From: Streptomyces viridiviolaceus
Lineage (GTDB): Bacteria > Actinomycetota > Actinomycetes > Streptomycetales > Streptomycetaceae
Length of the DNA stretch: 64,000 bases
Assembly (NCBI RefSeq): GCF_014650995.1
Contig: NZ_BMWA01000001.1
Span: forward strand, 1 to 64,000
Reading direction: 5' to 3'
In this document: positions 62,182 through 64,000 of the stretch, in pieces
How positions within the stretch are numbered: the first letter of the stretch is position 1
How the letters are laid out: each line of letters begins with the position of its first letter
Notes under the pieces: model-generated
Database searches by the model: none
Seen by the model: only the letters and a program-made list of their open reading frames with translations
What the model was told of the DNA's origin: nothing
Made by a program: the position numbers and the translations under genes

Positions 62182-63521
62182 CAGCTGCGGACATCCCTGC
62201 CGACGCCGGCACGAGCCTGATCGCCCCCGGGTGGGCGGGCTCCCCGGCCGCCGCCGCGACCGGGGACGGCGCCTATCTGCGGGCGCTGCTCGACGCCGAG
62301 GCGGCGCTGACCCGTGCGCAGGCCGCGCTGGGCCTCGCCCCCGAGGGCGCGGCGACGGCGGTGACCGACGCGGCCGACCCGACCCGCTTCGACGTGCGCT
62401 CGCTGGCCGAGCGGGCCCGCGGCGGCGGGAACCCGGTGATCCCGCTGGTCGCCGATCTGACGAAGGCGGTCGGTGAGGAGTACGGCCCCTACGTCCACCG
62501 GGGGGCGACCAGCCAGGACATCCTGGACACGGCGACGATGCTGGTGGCCGTGCGCACCCTGGGCCTCGTCCTCGCCGACCTGGACCGCACCGAGCGCGCA
62601 CTGGCCCGCCTGGCCGCCGACCACCGCGACACGCCGATGCCGGGCCGGACGCTGACCCAGCACGCCGTGCCGACGACCTTCGGGCTGAAGGCCGCCGGAT
62701 GGCGCTCGCTGGTGCTCGACGCGCGTGACCGGATCGTCGCCGTACGCGATGCGCTGCCCGCCCAACTGGGCGGCGCGGCGGGGACCTTGGCGGCCTTCGC
62801 GGCGTACGGCGCGACGGAGCCGACCGCGCTGCCGGCGGCGTACGCCCGTGAACTCGGCCTCCGGGCCCCCCTGCTGCCCTGGCACACCCTGCGCACGCCG
62901 ATCGCCGATCTGGCGGGCTGCCTGGCCTTCACGGCCGGGGCACTGGGGAAGATCGCCGCGGACGTGCTCACCCTCTCGCGGACGGAGATCGCCGAGGTCG
63001 CGGAGGGCAGCGGCGGCGGCTCGTCCGCGATGCCGCACAAGGCCAATCCCGTGCGGGCGACGCTGATTGCGGCCGCGGCCCGGCGCGCGCCGCAGCTCGC
63101 CGCCACGCTGTACGGCTCGCTGGCCGCCGAGGACGAGCGGCCGGCCGGGGCCTGGCACGCCGAGTGGGAACCGCTGCGGGAGCTGCTGCGGCTGGCCGGC
63201 GGTGCCGCGCGGGACGCCGCCGAACTCACCGAGGGGCTACGGGTGCACCCCGGGACCATGCGCGACCACCTCGGTCTCACGCACGGGCTGATCGTGTCCG
63301 AGCGGCTGTCCGCCGAACTGGCGCCGGCGCTCGGGCGGGCCCGCGCCAAGGCCCTGCTGACCGAGATCACCGAGCGGACCTACACCGAAGGCCGCGACCT
63401 GGAAGAACTGCTCGCCGCGGAGCCCGAGTTGAGCGGCATCGACGTCGGCGACCTCACCGACCCCGCTCGTTACACCGGCTCCGCCGAAATCCTCACCGAC
63501 CGTGCCCTGGAGCGACGTTGA
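62178..63521 (+). CDS. pcaB: 3-carboxy-cis,cis-muconate cycloisomerase
   Basis: A 447-residue member of the fumarase/aspartase superfamily. The signature loop is GSGGGSSAMPHKANPVRA (GSSxMPxKxNP), with VHRGATSQDILDTA and TLTQHAVPTTFGLKAAGW as the other active-site segments. It lactonises carboxymuconate to gamma-carboxymuconolactone. GTG start overlaps pcaG by four bases and its stop overlaps the start of pcaL. Confidence 0.95.
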   Translation: MTAADIPADAGTSLIAPGWAGSPAAAATGDGAYLRALLDAEAALTRAQAALGLAPEGAATAVTDAADPTRFDVRSLAERARGGGNPVIPLVADLTKAVGEEYGPYVHRGATSQDILDTATMLVAVRTLGLVLADLDRTERALARLAADHRDTPMPGRTLTQHAVPTTFGLKAAGWRSLVLDARDRIVAVRDALPAQLGGAAGTLAAFAAYGATEPTALPAAYARELGLRAPLLPWHTLRTPIADLAGCLAFTAGALGKIAADVLTLSRTEIAEVAEGSGGGSSAMPHKANPVRATLIAAAARRAPQLAATLYGSLAAEDERPAGAWHAEWEPLRELLRLAGGAARDAAELTEGLRVHPGTMRDHLGLTHGLIVSERLSAELAPALGRARAKALLTEITERTYTEGRDLEELLAAEPELSGIDVGDLTDPARYTGSAEILTDRALERR

Positions 63522-64000
63522 CGATACTCAACCACCTGACCGAAGGCCCCGAGTCCGCTCCCCCGCTGCTGCTCGGACCCTCGCTGGGCACCTCGTACGC
63601 CCTGTGGGACGAGGTGGCGCCCGAGCTGTCCATCGGGCACCGGGTGATCCGCTGGGACCTGCCGGGGCACGGCGGTTCACCGGCCCATCTCATCTCGGCC
63701 GGTGCCACCGTCGGTGACCTCGCCGACCTGGTGCTGGCGCTCGCCGACTCGCTCGGCGTGGAGCGGTTCGCCTACGCGGGGGTCTCGCTCGGCGGTGCGG
63801 TGGGTCTGCACCTGGCCCTGCACCACCCGGAGCGGGTGTCGTCGCTGGCGGTGATCTGCTCGTCGGCGCACTTCAACGGTGCGAAGCCGTGGGAGGAGCG
63901 GGCCGCGCTGGTGCGTGCCGAAGGGCTGGCGAAGCTCGCGGACAGCGCGAACGACCGGTGGTTCACCGGCGGGTTCACCGTGCCCGGACTGGTCCGGGAC
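63518..64000 (+). CDS. pcaL: 3-oxoadipate enol-lactonase (PcaD part of PcaL), cut by window end
   Basis: The first 161 codons of an alpha/beta hydrolase are present, starting TTG 63518 and overlapping the pcaB stop. LLLGPSLGTSYALWDEVAPEL, RVIRWDLPGHGGS and the nucleophile elbow YAGVSLGGAVG (Ser) identify the enol-lactone hydrolase. In Streptomyces this is fused to carboxymuconolactone decarboxylase as PcaL; that half would lie beyond the window, so the fusion is inferred. Confidence 0.9.
   Translation, partial: MTILNHLTEGPESAPPLLLGPSLGTSYALWDEVAPELSIGHRVIRWDLPGHGGSPAHLISAGATVGDLADLVLALADSLGVERFAYAGVSLGGAVGLHLALHHPERVSSLAVICSSAHFNGAKPWEERAALVRAEGLAKLADSANDRWFTGGFTVPGLVRD

Noticed and set aside
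59098..62601. 1167-codon minus-strand open frame
   Set aside because: It lies antisense to pcaJ, pcaF, pcaH and pcaG, which have clear motifs. Long antisense frames are expected at this G+C content; its translation is low-complexity.

Overview
The window is about 72% G+C with strong third-position G/C bias, GTG and TTG starts, SsgA-like and WhiB-like developmental proteins and many Tat/Sec leaders. This is Streptomyces chromosome. Gene order follows, from memory, the S. coelicolor SCO67xx region in reverse (zitB-idi ... ssgD ... small laccase ... pcaV-pcaIJFHGBL). Several proteins, for example the laccase, differ clearly from the S. coelicolor sequences I remember, so I read it as a related species. 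No database was searched.

Layout. 1-2.0 kb: a nucleotidyltransferase (cut by the window edge) coupled to a large CDP-alcohol phosphotransferase. 2.4-8.6 kb: zinc exporter zitB with a Zur-box-like site, idi, an anti-sigma-type ATPase, a crotonase, a DJ-1 protein with its AraC/GlxA regulator, an SCO6745-family protein and an LPFR small protein. 8.7-14.9 kb: tex, an ABC-F ATPase, an unknown protein and a DAAO-like flavoenzyme. 15-21.7 kb: BCCT transporter and three exported peptidases (S15, M14, M1). 21.8-25.3 kb: arginase remnant, macro-domain protein, amino-acid permease and a divergent MerR regulator with a palindromic operator. 25.3-29.9 kb: beta-oxidation operon (CaiB/MCR-type, thiolase, FadB-type). 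30-37 kb: small metabolic and repair genes (nfi, YciI, YjbR), ssgD, ICL/PEPM and GPP34. 37-39 kb: an ABC-F gene with a long leader carrying a three-codon uORF. 39-43.5 kb: P450 plus DUF1259 protein, DDAH and an acyl-ACP desaturase behind three tandem palindromes. 43.5-46.2 kb: two tandem tRNA-like genes, a WhiB-like protein, a VOC protein and a LacI regulator. 46.4-52.3 kb: small laccase divergent from a ThuA/sugar dehydrogenase plus cupredoxin/DUF1080 pair. 52.3-56.3 kb: LigD-type polymerase, an ABC-F pseudogene with a 20-bp tandem repeat, an ATP-dependent ligase and a Zn-alcohol dehydrogenase. 56.5-64 kb: a DUF3048 lipoprotein, then pcaV facing the complete, translationally coupled protocatechuate operon pcaIJFHGB and the start of pcaL, cut by the window edge.

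How it works together. The pca operon turns protocatechuate into succinyl-CoA and acetyl-CoA. The fatty-acid block and the separate desaturase handle acyl chains. The laccase neighbourhood looks like an exported copper/quinone redox and sugar-oxidising set. The least explained signals are the tandem tRNA-like pair, the triple-palindrome operator, the DUF1259-P450 pair and the nucleotidyltransferase/CDP-alcohol transferase pair.
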